From contig DKPB01000090.1 of NCBI GenBank assembly GCA_002471015.1, positions 1-19,808 of the forward strand: DNA of 19,808 bases. The letters run 5' to 3'. The first letter of the stretch is position 1. Every line of letters begins with the position of its first letter. The DNA comes from Stenotrophomonas sp. UBA7346 (lineage in GTDB: Bacteria > Pseudomonadota > Gammaproteobacteria > Xanthomonadales > Xanthomonadaceae). The notes beneath the pieces were generated by a model. It had not been told where the DNA came from, searched no databases, and was given only the letters and a program-made list of their open reading frames with translations. Shown piece after piece: positions 8,673-15,424 of the stretch. The position numbers were made by a program, and so were the translations under genes.

Positions 8673-10684
8673 GCCTGCTGGCCGCATTGAACAAAGCCGG
8701 CGCGCTGCGCGCGCTGGATCACGCCCTGGCGCAGAGCCTGCGGCGGCTGGATACGAACACGCCGGACGCCGTGCTGGCCGCGGCTGCGCTGGCGTCGCTG
8801 GCGGTATCACAGGGCCATGCCGGCTTTGATCCAAGCCAGCCACAGCGCCTGGTCGATGCCGGTGTGGAATGGCCGGCCGCCGAAGAATGGATTGCGCAGC
8901 TGGAGGCCTCCAAGTGGATATCCACAGCTGTGGATAACAGCGAGGAGTCGCCGCAGGCGCCGCTGGTGTGGGAGCACGGGCTGCTGTATCTGCGCCGGTA
9001 CCGTGAGTACGAGCGCCGTTTGGCGAGTGGGCTGCAGAAGATCGGGCAGGCGCCGGTTGCGGGTGGTGATGTGGCTGGCTTGGCAGCGGTGTTTGCTCGG
9101 TTGTTCCCGGGGCAGGCGGCACCTGAAAGCCAGCAGGCAGACCTGTTCGACGCACCCTCACCCCAGCCCTCTCCCGGAGGGAGAGGGGGCAACAGCCCTG
9201 CAGCCGAGTTGGATCTCTCCCTTCTCCCGCCTGCGGGAGATCAAAGGGCCTGTCCCCGCGAAGGCGGGGATGCCCGAAGGGCGGAAGAGGGTAGGGCTCC
9301 AGACCACCAAGCCCGCGCCGCAGCCACCGCCCTGCGCCACAACCTGCTGCTGGTCACAGGCGGCCCCGGCACTGGCAAGACCACCACCATCACCCGCCTG
9401 CTGGTGCTGCTGGCCGCACAGGCACAGGCCACAAACCAATCAGTACCGCGCGTCGCCCTGGCCGCGCCAACCGGCCGCGCCGCCGAGCGCATGGCCGAAA
9501 GCCTGCGCCATGCCCTGCAGAAGCTCTCAGCGGAAGGCATCGACAGCACCCTGTGCGAACAGCTGCCGACCACCGGCACCACCTTGCACCGCCTGCTCGG
9601 CGTGATTCCGGATTCGCCGCGCTTCCGCCACCACGCCGACAACCCGCTGCCCTATGACGTCATCGTGGTAGACGAAGCCTCGATGATCGACCTGCCGCTG
9701 ATGACCAAGCTGGTCGAGGCCATCGATCCGGGCACCCGTCTGGTGCTGCTCGGCGATCCCGACCAGCTGCCCTCGGTGGAGGCTGGTGACGTACTCAGCG
9801 CCATCCTGCGTGCCGCCGGCGAGGGCCAGCGCACGACGGCTACCGATGCGGATGCACTGCGCCCGCTGCTGGGCGAATTGCCCGCCGACGCTGTGGAAAC
9901 CAACCCCAAGGACTTTGCCGGTGCCCGCGTGCAGTTGCAGCGCGGCTATCGGCAGAGCGAGGCCCTGCAGCTGGCGCCGCTGGCCAGCGCCATGCGCGAT
10001 GGCGATGCGCTGCAGACCTTGCAACTGCTGCGCGACGCGCAACTGACCGGGGTGCATTTCCACGAAGGCGATATCGACCCCCTGCAGGCCTGGCGCGAGC
10101 CGTTGCAGCAGTACTGGCAGGCCCTGGCCGATGCGCCCACGCCGGCTGACGCGCTGGCGCTGGCCGGCCGCATGCGCCTGCTCACCGCCGTACGCGAGGG
10201 CCCACAGGGCGCGCGTGGCCTCAACGCCCGCATCGAGGAACTGCTGGGTGGCACCCGCGGCCGTGCGTTGGGCCCGGGCTGGTTCCACGGGCGCCTGCTG
10301 ATCATTGGCGAAAACAGCTACCGCCATCGCCTATTCAACGGTGACGTCGGCATCTGCCTGCGTGATGGTGACGGCCGCAGCGTCAGCGCCTGGTTCCCCG
10401 GCGACGACCCCGCCAACCCGCGTGCGTTCCACCCGGCGGCGTTGCCGCTGCACGAAAGTGCGTTCGCGATGACCGTGCACAAGGCGCAGGGTTCGGAGTT
10501 CGACCAGGTCTGGCTGCAGCTGCCACGCCGCGACAACCGCGTGCTCAGCCGCGAGCTGCTGTACACCGGCATCACCCGCGCCCGTAATGGCCTGCACCTG
10601 GCCGGCAGCGCCGAGGTCATCGAGGCCGCCCTGGCCCGCCATGCCAGCCGTTGGTCGGGTCTGGCACAGCGGCTGGCGCCGTAG
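8669..10684 (+). CDS. recD: Exodeoxyribonuclease V subunit alpha, RecD helicase, carrying an in-frame repeat insertion
   Basis: RecD is the 5'-3' helicase of RecBCD and regulates the nuclease. The motifs are intact: GGPGTGKTTT with Lys237, VDEASMIDLPLMTKL with Asp335, LLGDPDQLPSVEAGDVL, RGYRQS, TVHKAQGSEFD around His604, and YTGITRAR at 632. The length is 671 aa against about 608 in E. coli. Most of the excess is residues 162-211, encoded by 9152-9301. That stretch is a recognisable intergenic repeat, the same family as at 492-636. It lies between the N-terminal domain and the DHQARAAATAL Q-motif-like segment that leads into Walker A, and it keeps frame with no stop. A strong GGAGGTGA precedes ATG 8669, which overlaps the recB stop by 4 bp. 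I infer that the insert is a tolerated surface loop. Confidence 0.95.
   Translation: MSLLAALNKAGALRALDHALAQSLRRLDTNTPDAVLAAAALASLAVSQGHAGFDPSQPQRLVDAGVEWPAAEEWIAQLEASKWISTAVDNSEESPQAPLVWEHGLLYLRRYREYERRLASGLQKIGQAPVAGGDVAGLAAVFARLFPGQAAPESQQADLFDAPSPQPSPGGRGGNSPAAELDLSLLPPAGDQRACPREGGDARRAEEGRAPDHQARAAATALRHNLLLVTGGPGTGKTTTITRLLVLLAAQAQATNQSVPRVALAAPTGRAAERMAESLRHALQKLSAEGIDSTLCEQLPTTGTTLHRLLGVIPDSPRFRHHADNPLPYDVIVVDEASMIDLPLMTKLVEAIDPGTRLVLLGDPDQLPSVEAGDVLSAILRAAGEGQRTTATDADALRPLLGELPADAVETNPKDFAGARVQLQRGYRQSEALQLAPLASAMRDGDALQTLQLLRDAQLTGVHFHEGDIDPLQAWREPLQQYWQALADAPTPADALALAGRMRLLTAVREGPQGARGLNARIEELLGGTRGRALGPGWFHGRLLIIGENSYRHRLFNGDVGICLRDGDGRSVSAWFPGDDPANPRAFHPAALPLHESAFAMTVHKAQGSEFDQVWLQLPRRDNRVLSRELLYTGITRARNGLHLAGSAEVIEAALARHASRWSGLAQRLAP
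9152..9301 (+). repeat. Intergenic-type repeat element inside recD
   Basis: Module B (9153-9190, CACCCTCACCCCAGCCCTCT and following) is followed by module A (9220-9285, CTTCTCCCGCCTGCGGGAGA, then AGGGCCTGTCCCCGCGAAGG and GATGCCCGAAGGGCGGA). Both modules are near-copies of those in the mlaF-mlaE gap, in the same relative orientation but the opposite order. The affected stretch is 150 bp, a multiple of three, and is read through as residues 162-211, including the segment PSPQPSPGGRGG. Confidence 0.85.
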
Positions 10685-10687
10685 TCG

Positions 10688-10788
10688 CGTAGCCCGGGTA
10701 AGCGCAGCGCACCCGGGAGGCGGGGCTCTCGGCGTCTTTCAGGCGGTCAGCCAACAGCCCCGGGTGCGCTGCGCTTACCCGGGCTACG
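10688..10788. repeat. GTAG-headed palindromic repeat pair (REP/SMAG-like), possible recD terminator
   Basis: A 30-bp left arm (10688-10717, beginning CGTAGCCCGGGTAAGCGC) is matched perfectly in inverse by the right arm (10759-10788, ending TTACCCGGGCTACG) across a 41-bp spacer. Each arm is itself a hairpin: CCCGGGT pairs with ACCCGGG around a GCGCAGCGC core. The GTAG head and the paired inverted layout resemble the REP-like GTAG palindromes described in Stenotrophomonas. The element starts 4 bp after the recD stop, so its RNA could stabilise or end the recCBD message. There is no T-tract to indicate a classic intrinsic terminator. Confidence 0.82.
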
Positions 10789-10820
10789 GTGTTGCGCCAA
10801 AGGGAGGGGCGCAGCGCTTG

Positions 10821-10866
10821 TCTCCCTCCCTTTCGCCGTAGGCGAAGGGGAGGGCTGGGGAGGGGT
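10821..10866 (-). repeat. Hairpin repeat related to module B
   Basis: CCTCCCTTTCGCC and GGCGAAGGGGAGG pair across a GTA loop (10825-10853) with a single G-T type mismatch, followed by GCTGGGGAGGGG. Read on the minus strand it begins CCCCTCCCCAGCCCTCCCC, a diverged relative of the CCCTCACCCCAGCCCTCTCC module seen at 595 and 9153, in the opposite orientation. Confidence 0.65.
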
Positions 10867-10880
10867 TGGCTCTGCAGCCT

Positions 10881-10909
10881 TTGCTTTCCCCAACAGCCCC
10901 GCCTAAAAA
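10881..10909 (+). promoter_or_regulatory. Candidate promoter for the lipoprotein gene
   Basis: TTGCTT (10881-10886) and TAAAAA (10904-10909) are 17 bp apart and match sigma-70 -35 and -10 boxes moderately. Transcription would start near 10916, about 25 bp before the ATG at 10941. It sits just beyond the repeats that follow recD, which supports an independent unit. Confidence 0.4.
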
Positions 10910-10940
10910 GACCCGATCACAGAACACCGCAAGGACGCCC

Positions 10941-11471
10941 ATGAAAGCCCTGATCGCCACAACGCTGCTGCTGGCCCTGACTGCCTGCAACAAGGACGCC
11001 CCCGTCAGCGCCACGCCAGAACCCAACCCGGCAGCGGCCAGTACCAGCGCCGATGACATCCGTTCCGCCCGCGCCTTCCTCAGCCACATCTACGCCGGCT
11101 ACCACCCGGATGCCGGGCTGGACGCCATCCTGCCCGACGAAGAGGTCTACACGCCGGCCCTGATCGCCGCGATGCAGGCCAATAGCGACGCGTACGCTGG
11201 CGAAGTTGGCTATCTGGACGGCGATCCGCTCTGCGACTGCCAGGACACCGCCCAGGACCTGCGCCAGCTCAGCTTCGACATCCAGCCACTGGCAGACGGC
11301 CAGCTGCGTGCCAGCACCCAGCTCGACGACCCCCAGTACCCCTTGCAGCTGCAGTTGACCCTGCAGCGCCAGGGCAGCAGCTGGCGCATTGCCGACATCG
11401 CCACCTCGCGTGCGCCCAGCCTGTTGCAGGCACTACAGCGCGACACCCAGGGTGTTATGCGAAGAAAATAA
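10941..11471 (+). CDS. Small predicted lipoprotein of unknown function
   Basis: This 176-aa protein has a lipoprotein signal peptide: MKALIATTLLLALTAC, with the lipobox LTAC and the acylated Cys16. The next residues are Asn-Lys-Asp, so I do not see a strong inner-membrane retention Asp at +2 and outer-membrane placement is plausible. A Pro/Ala/Thr/Ser-rich linker follows (about 20-38), then a compact soluble domain with an ARAFLSHIYAGYHPDAGLD helix and a DGDPLCDCQDTAQDL segment. The two nearby cysteines there (CDC) could bind metal or form a disulfide. The layout is reminiscent of DUF3828-type lipoproteins, but I am not sure. Start ATG 10941 is chosen over an upstream in-frame ATG because it gives the signal peptide and has AAGGACG ahead of it. 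The stop codon overlaps the first palindrome of the hipBA leader. Confidence 0.75.
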   Translation: MKALIATTLLLALTACNKDAPVSATPEPNPAAASTSADDIRSARAFLSHIYAGYHPDAGLDAILPDEEVYTPALIAAMQANSDAYAGEVGYLDGDPLCDCQDTAQDLRQLSFDIQPLADGQLRASTQLDDPQYPLQLQLTLQRQGSSWRIADIATSRAPSLLQALQRDTQGVMRRK

Positions 11472-11482
11472 AGTCTGCTTTA
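11469..11482. promoter_or_regulatory. hipBA leader palindrome 1
   Basis: TAAAG-TCTG-CTTTA is a perfect 5-bp inverted repeat with a 4-bp centre. It begins at the stop codon of the upstream lipoprotein gene. Confidence 0.65.
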
Positions 11483-11518
11483 GTTTTCGTGAGTATTTGA
11501 TGCTTCTGAAGGAATATA

Positions 11519-11532
11519 TAACGTATACGTTA
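11519..11532. promoter_or_regulatory. hipBA leader palindrome 2
   Basis: TAACG-TATA-CGTTA is a perfect 14-bp palindrome. Its arms differ from the others at one position (TAACG instead of TAAAG), but it keeps the 50-bp register and the GATTTC tail. Confidence 0.6.
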
Positions 11533-11568
11533 GATTTCCGCGCTGCGACGGCCCGAAAGGGATATTTC

Positions 11569-11582
11569 TAATGTTTGCTTTA
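11569..11582. promoter_or_regulatory. hipBA leader palindrome 3
   Basis: TAATG-TTTG-CTTTA keeps four of five arm pairs and is followed by GATTTTTC. It lies 50 bp from palindromes 2 and 4. Confidence 0.6.
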
Positions 11583-11618
11583 GATTTTTCTTGAGCTGGA
11601 GGCTTTCATAGAGCAATC

Positions 11619-11632
11619 TAAAGCCTGCTTTA
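11619..11632. promoter_or_regulatory. hipBA leader palindrome 4 (promoter-proximal)
   Basis: TAAAG-CCTG-CTTTA is a perfect inverted repeat ending 18 bp before the hipB ATG. A bound repressor here would block the promoter or early elongation. Confidence 0.65.
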
Positions 11633-11650
11633 TATTTCAGAGGGCCAGCC

Positions 11651-11893
11651 ATGCAGGTGCAGATCGACCAGGCGTCAGACATCGGCCAATACGTCCGCGC
11701 TGTACGCAAGGCGCAGGGCCTGCGCCAGGATGATCTGGCAGCAATGGCGGGTACCAGTCACGTGGTCCTGGGCAATGTGGAGCGGGGCAAGGACACCGTG
11801 CAGATCGGCCGGGTATTCGAATTGCTGCGCCAACTGGGCATTCGCGTGCAGCTTGATCTGCCTGTGGAGCTGCCGCCGCCGGAGCGCGGCTGA
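11651..11893 (+). CDS. hipB: HipB-like XRE-family antitoxin / autorepressor
   Basis: This 80-aa protein is almost entirely one helix-turn-helix domain. IGQYVRAVRKAQGLRQDDLA (about 11-30) is followed by the recognition region MAGTSHVVLGNVERGKDTVQ and then FELLRQLGIRVQLDL. The order and length match HipB antitoxins, which dimerise, bind operators in front of hipBA and neutralise the HipA kinase. The C-terminus is a short Pro-rich tail (LPVELPPPERG). Its TGA overlaps the hipA ATG by one base (TGATG), so the two are translated together with antitoxin first, as is usual. The start ATG 11651 has AGAGGG upstream. It probably binds the four palindromes in its own leader. Confidence 0.87.
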   Translation: MQVQIDQASDIGQYVRAVRKAQGLRQDDLAAMAGTSHVVLGNVERGKDTVQIGRVFELLRQLGIRVQLDLPVELPPPERG

Positions 11894-13182
11894 TGGTGAC
11901 CGAGATCGAGATCGAACCGCGTCAGCTCGATGTGTGGCTGGAACACCAGCGCATCGGTGAGCTGTACGAACAGGGCAACCTGTGGGCGTTCCATTACGAT
12001 CCGGTCTGGCGCGACACCGGTTTCGACCTGTCGCCGGCCCTGCCGCGCACTGCGGGCGAGATCCAGGACGGTGGCAGCCAGCGTCCTGTGCAGTGGTTCT
12101 TCGACAATCTGCTGCCGGAGGAGGGCGGGCGCCAACTGGTTGCCGCCGATGCCGGTATCAATGCCGCCGACGCATTCGGCCTGCTGCAGCGTTTTGGCCC
12201 GGAATCGGCAGGCGCATTGACCTTGTTGTCGCCCGGGCAGCAGTTGCCGCCGCCGGATCTGCGGCCCTTGCCCGATGCCGAGCTCTCGGCACGTATCCAG
12301 GCGCTGCCACGGCAGCCGCTGTCCCATGGCGCGCCAAAGCGCATGTCGCTGGCCGGCGCGCAGCACAAGCTGGCCGTGGTATTCGACCACAACCAGCTGT
12401 GGGAACCGATCGGGCAGGCCGCCTCTACCCACCTCCTCAAGCCAGACCACGAGCAGGTGGATGACTACCCGCACAGCGTGGTCAATGAGTGGTTCTGCAT
12501 GCGCCTGGCTGCCGCTTGTGGCTTGCCGGTACCGGAGGTGCAGGTGCGGCGGGTGCCGGAGCCGGTCTATCTGGTACGTCGTTTCGACCGTGTAGGCGAG
12601 GGGCTGCAAGTTCGGCGCCGTTATGCGCTTGATGGCTGCCAGTTGCTGTCGCTGGATGCGGCGTTCAAATACCAACAAGCCAGCAGCCCGGCCCTGCGGC
12701 AGCTGTTGGATATCACCCGAACACCGGCGGCTACACGTTTGGCGCTGCTGCGCTGGCAGTTGTTCAATTTCTTTGTTGGCAATGCCGACGCCCATTTGAA
12801 GAATCTCAGCTTCCTGTGGGGTCAGAACGGCTGGGAGCTGGCGCCGCATTACGACCTGCTCAGCACCACGGTGTACCGGGCGCCCGAGTGGGGTGCCGAA
12901 ACCCTGGTGTTCCCAATGGGCAGTGCCACGCGTTTTGCTGATGTCACCAAGGCGGAGGTGGGGGCGTTTGGCCAGAGCATCGGGATTCCGGTGGGCCTGA
13001 CCCTGCGGGAGCTGGAGCGCCTGGCCAAGGACCTGTGGCGGGAAGCGCAGGCACTGTTGCAGGCCTATGAGCAGGGCATCACCCATCAGGTAGATCCGGG
13101 GGAGGCGCGGCTGCTGCGGCAAATCGTGTACGGCCCCATCACCGACGCGCTGGCCTGGGCGTCCCGATGGAGCCGCCCCTGA
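11893..13182 (+). CDS. hipA: HipA-like serine/threonine kinase toxin
   Basis: HipA toxins are kinases that slow growth and promote persistence; E. coli HipA phosphorylates glutamyl-tRNA synthetase, but the target here is unknown. The protein is 429 aa, a full family length. The N-terminal domain includes WFFDNLLPEEGGRQL at 68-82. The kinase part has the autophosphorylation/P-loop segment RMSLAGAQHKL with Ser152, Lys183 in THLLKP, the conserved VVNEWFCMRLA helix, YLVRRFDR, the catalytic loop GNADAHLKN with Asp299 and Asn304, and the metal-binding Asp321 in HYDLL. All key residues are present, so it is probably active. The usual QEDFCQ-type segment is altered to GCQLLSLDAAFKY (248-260). It is coupled to hipB by a one-base overlap. 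The assignment is firm; the target is open. Confidence 0.9.
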   Translation: MVTEIEIEPRQLDVWLEHQRIGELYEQGNLWAFHYDPVWRDTGFDLSPALPRTAGEIQDGGSQRPVQWFFDNLLPEEGGRQLVAADAGINAADAFGLLQRFGPESAGALTLLSPGQQLPPPDLRPLPDAELSARIQALPRQPLSHGAPKRMSLAGAQHKLAVVFDHNQLWEPIGQAASTHLLKPDHEQVDDYPHSVVNEWFCMRLAAACGLPVPEVQVRRVPEPVYLVRRFDRVGEGLQVRRRYALDGCQLLSLDAAFKYQQASSPALRQLLDITRTPAATRLALLRWQLFNFFVGNADAHLKNLSFLWGQNGWELAPHYDLLSTTVYRAPEWGAETLVFPMGSATRFADVTKAEVGAFGQSIGIPVGLTLRELERLAKDLWREAQALLQAYEQGITHQVDPGEARLLRQIVYGPITDALAWASRWSRP

Positions 13183-13332
13183 GGTGTGCCGCATGTTCAG
13201 AGATAATTTAATTAAAAACAATAACTTGCAATAGCTCCGGAATGAGCGGGCAGGCGCTTTGCCGGCCTCTCCATGCCCTCCACACCCCCGGCTGGTAGCA
13301 TGTCTACCCCGTAATCCAAGCGCAGTTCTGTA
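13183..13332 (+). promoter_or_regulatory. hipA-folE intergenic region
   Basis: This 150-bp gap begins with a short AT-rich patch (about 13201-13226) that contains the palindrome TTTAATTAAA at 13207-13216. A small inverted repeat, GGTAG-CATGT-CTACC, lies at 13294-13308, 25 bp before folE, and its TAGCAT could serve as a -10. No strong -35, terminator hairpin or small gene is evident. Confidence 0.3.
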
Positions 13333-13932
13333 ATGGCCGATTCCAAGAACCCGTCCGTCACCCAAGCCCAGGCCGAAGAGGCCGTGCGCACCCTGTTGCG
13401 CTGGGCCGGTGAAGATCCCACCCGCGAAGGCCTGCTCGATACCCCGCGCCGGGTAGCCGAGGCCTATGGCGACTGGTTCAAGGGCTATAACGACGACCCG
13501 CGCGAGTACCTGGCCCGCACCTTCGAGGAAGTGGCCGGCTACGACGAGATGATCGTGCTGCGCGACATCGAGTACGAAAGCCACTGCGAGCACCACATGG
13601 CGCCGATCATCGGCCGCGTGCATGTCGGCTATGTGCCCAACGGCCGCGTGGTCGGCATCTCCAAGCTGGCGCGCGTGGTCGAGGCCTATGCGCGCCGCTT
13701 CCAGGTGCAGGAAAAGATGACCGCGCAGATCGCCGACGTGATCCAGGACGTGCTGCAGCCCATGGGCGTAGGCATCGTGGTGGAAGGCGCGCACGAGTGC
13801 ATGACCACCCGTGGCATCCACAAGCGTGGCGTCAGCATGGTCACCTCGCGTATGCGCGGCACTTTCCATGACGACGCGCGTACCCGCGCCGAGTTCCTGC
13901 GTTTCATCGAAGTCGGCCACGCCCGACGCTGA
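13333..13932 (+). CDS. folE: GTP cyclohydrolase I (FolE type)
   Basis: FolE converts GTP to 7,8-dihydroneopterin triphosphate, the first step of tetrahydrofolate synthesis (EC 3.5.4.16). The protein has 199 aa, a normal length. Diagnostic segments are DPTREGLLDTPRRVAEAY, then ESHCEHHMAPIIGRVHVGYV, GISKLARVVEAYARRFQVQE, and EGAHECMTTRGIHKRGVSMV. The zinc ligands are Cys85, His88 and Cys156; the 71-residue gap between the cysteines equals that of E. coli (110 and 181). This is therefore a classical zinc FolE, not the FolE2 type. ATG 13333 gives the expected N-terminus. It is only 22 bp upstream of the jetA-like gene, so the two may share a transcript, although a functional link is not expected. 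Confidence 0.97.
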   Translation: MADSKNPSVTQAQAEEAVRTLLRWAGEDPTREGLLDTPRRVAEAYGDWFKGYNDDPREYLARTFEEVAGYDEMIVLRDIEYESHCEHHMAPIIGRVHVGYVPNGRVVGISKLARVVEAYARRFQVQEKMTAQIADVIQDVLQPMGVGIVVEGAHECMTTRGIHKRGVSMVTSRMRGTFHDDARTRAEFLRFIEVGHARR

Positions 13933-13954
13933 GCCCAGGGAACGCGCGCGCTCG

Positions 13955-15424
13955 ATGAAGTACCGCCAACGTATCGCCAGCTACCAGCGCCTGCGCGAGC
14001 AGCCGCTATGGAAACTGCTGGCCTCCGACCGTGCGCCCGTCCTGGTCGGCCTGTTGCAGGGCCTGCTGCTGGAGGCGGACCGTCGCATCCCCGGCTCCAT
14101 CCTTGCCGAGCGCCTGCAGCAGCAGCTGGATGCGCTCAATGGCGAAGAGCTGGATGTGGAGCTGCCGCGCACCGCGCAGGCCTACATTGCGTACTGGCTG
14201 GCCCAGGGCTGGTTGGAGCGGCGCCTGCCCGAAGGGGCCAGCGAAGAGGAATACGAACTGTCGCGGCAGGCCACGCAGGCCATCCGCTTCATCGCCGGTA
14301 TCGAACACAACGCCAGCCTGGCTACCGAGAGCCGGTTGGCGATGGTCATGCAGCAGCTGTCGCAGCTGGCCCAGCAGACCGAATCCGATCCGGAAGCACG
14401 CCTGGCCGCCCTCAAGGCCGAGCGCGACCGCATCGACGCCGAGATTGCCCAGGTCGGTACCGGCAAGGTCAGTGCGCTGGATGGCAAGCGCGCGCTGGAG
14501 CGCACCCGTGACGTGATCCGCCTGGCTGATGACCTGGCCGAGGATTTCCGCCGCGTGCGCGACGACTTCGAGCAGCTCAACCGCCGCTTCCGCGAGCGCA
14601 TCATCGACGACGAGGGCGCGCGCGGCGATGTCCTCGATCGCTTGTTCAATGGCGTAGACGTGATCGGCGAGTCCGATGCCGGGCGCAGCTTCCAGGCGTT
14701 CTGGGACCTGCTCAACGATCCGCAGCGCAGTGCCGAGCTCGATGCCGCGCTGGACACCGTGCTCAACCGTGGCTTCACCCGCAAGCTGGACCGCAACGAG
14801 CGCACCTTCCTGCGCAACTTCACCAGCACGCTGCTCGAGCGCGGTGGCCAGGTGCATGAGGTGATGCAGCATTTTGCCCGCAGCCTGCGTGGCTTCGTGC
14901 AGAGCCGTGGCTACCTGGAGCAGCGCCGCCTCAACCAGCTGCTCAAGCAGGCCCAGGGCCAGGCCCTGCTGCTGCGCGACGAGGTTCGGCCCACCGCGCC
15001 CACCGGGTTCGTGCTGCCGTTGTCCTCCACCCGCGTGCGTTCGATCGGCCAATGGCGCCTGCACGACCCACGCAGCCACCAGGTGGACACGGCTATCTAC
15101 TACGCCGAGGCCGCCGAGATCAGCCTGGACAGCGTGGGCGATCTGGTCGCGCAGTCGGAAATCGACGTGCGCACCCTCAAGGACAATCTCTTCATGCTGC
15201 TGGGCAACCGCCCGCGCCTGAGCATCTCGCAGGTACTGCGCGAGCGCCCGGCGCGGCAGGGCCTGGGCAGCGTGATCGGCTATCTCTCCATCGGCACCCG
15301 CCACGGCAAGGTGATGGCCGACCAACTGGAAACCGTGGAATGGACCGGCGGCGATGGTGTGGTGCGCCGCGCCCGCGTGCCGCTGGTCTGGTTCCTCAAG
15401 GAAAGACGCGATGAACTGGTCTGA
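13955..15424 (+). CDS. jetA: JetA/MksF-like kleisin subunit (DUF3375 type)
   Basis: This 489-aa protein looks like the DUF3375 family, the kleisin-type subunit (JetA, MksF-like) of Wadjet/Mks SMC complexes. It would bridge the two ATPase heads and bind the JetB subunit. The N-terminus REQPLWKLLASDRAPVLVGL matches the family start, followed by a winged-helix-like section. A long charged helical region at about 140-225 (RLAALKAERDRIDAEIAQV, DDLAEDFRRVRDDFEQLNRR) is probably coiled coil. The C-terminal part includes VRSIGQWRLHDPR and ISLDSVGDLVAQSEIDVRTL. ATG 13955 is chosen over an in-frame ATG at 13811, which would overlap folE by 122 bp. Its ribosome-binding site (AGGGA, 13 bp upstream) is poor, suggesting coupling to folE. 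It overlaps jetB by 14 bp. The role is inferred from the family and operon order. Confidence 0.85.
   Translation: MKYRQRIASYQRLREQPLWKLLASDRAPVLVGLLQGLLLEADRRIPGSILAERLQQQLDALNGEELDVELPRTAQAYIAYWLAQGWLERRLPEGASEEEYELSRQATQAIRFIAGIEHNASLATESRLAMVMQQLSQLAQQTESDPEARLAALKAERDRIDAEIAQVGTGKVSALDGKRALERTRDVIRLADDLAEDFRRVRDDFEQLNRRFRERIIDDEGARGDVLDRLFNGVDVIGESDAGRSFQAFWDLLNDPQRSAELDAALDTVLNRGFTRKLDRNERTFLRNFTSTLLERGGQVHEVMQHFARSLRGFVQSRGYLEQRRLNQLLKQAQGQALLLRDEVRPTAPTGFVLPLSSTRVRSIGQWRLHDPRSHQVDTAIYYAEAAEISLDSVGDLVAQSEIDVRTLKDNLFMLLGNRPRLSISQVLRERPARQGLGSVIGYLSIGTRHGKVMADQLETVEWTGGDGVVRRARVPLVWFLKERRDELV

Larger units (their letters stand above)
11461..11650 (+). promoter_or_regulatory. AT-rich hipBA control region with four phased palindromes
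   Basis: GC content over 11461-11640 is 38% (68 of 180), far below the flanking genes. Four sites of the form TAAnG-N4-CnTTA are centred at 11475.5, 11525.5, 11575.5 and 11625.5, exactly 50 bp apart, and each is followed by a T-rich GATTTTC-like tail. A shared core is about TAAAGtcTGCTTTAGATTT. In E. coli, HipB binds four operators in front of hipBA, so these are likely HipB operators with a different sequence. Possible promoter elements are TTGAGC (11591-11596) with weak CAATCT 17 bp on, or TATATT at 11631-11636. Either would be covered by the fourth site. AGAGGG before ATG 11651 is the ribosome-binding site. Confidence 0.7.

Noticed and set aside
10866..10940. In-frame extension upstream of the lipoprotein start
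   Set aside because: It would bury the signal peptide and lipobox. ATG 10941 has its own AAGGACG site and a candidate promoter.
13811..13954. Upstream in-frame ATG extending the JetA protein by 48 residues
   Set aside because: The extension lies within folE in another frame and reads as shadow sequence. The DUF3375-like N-terminus begins at 13955.
15354..15410. Upstream in-frame ATG for jetB
   Set aside because: The added residues are Cys/Arg/Trp-rich shadow of jetA, whereas ATG 15411 has a good AAGGAAAG site.
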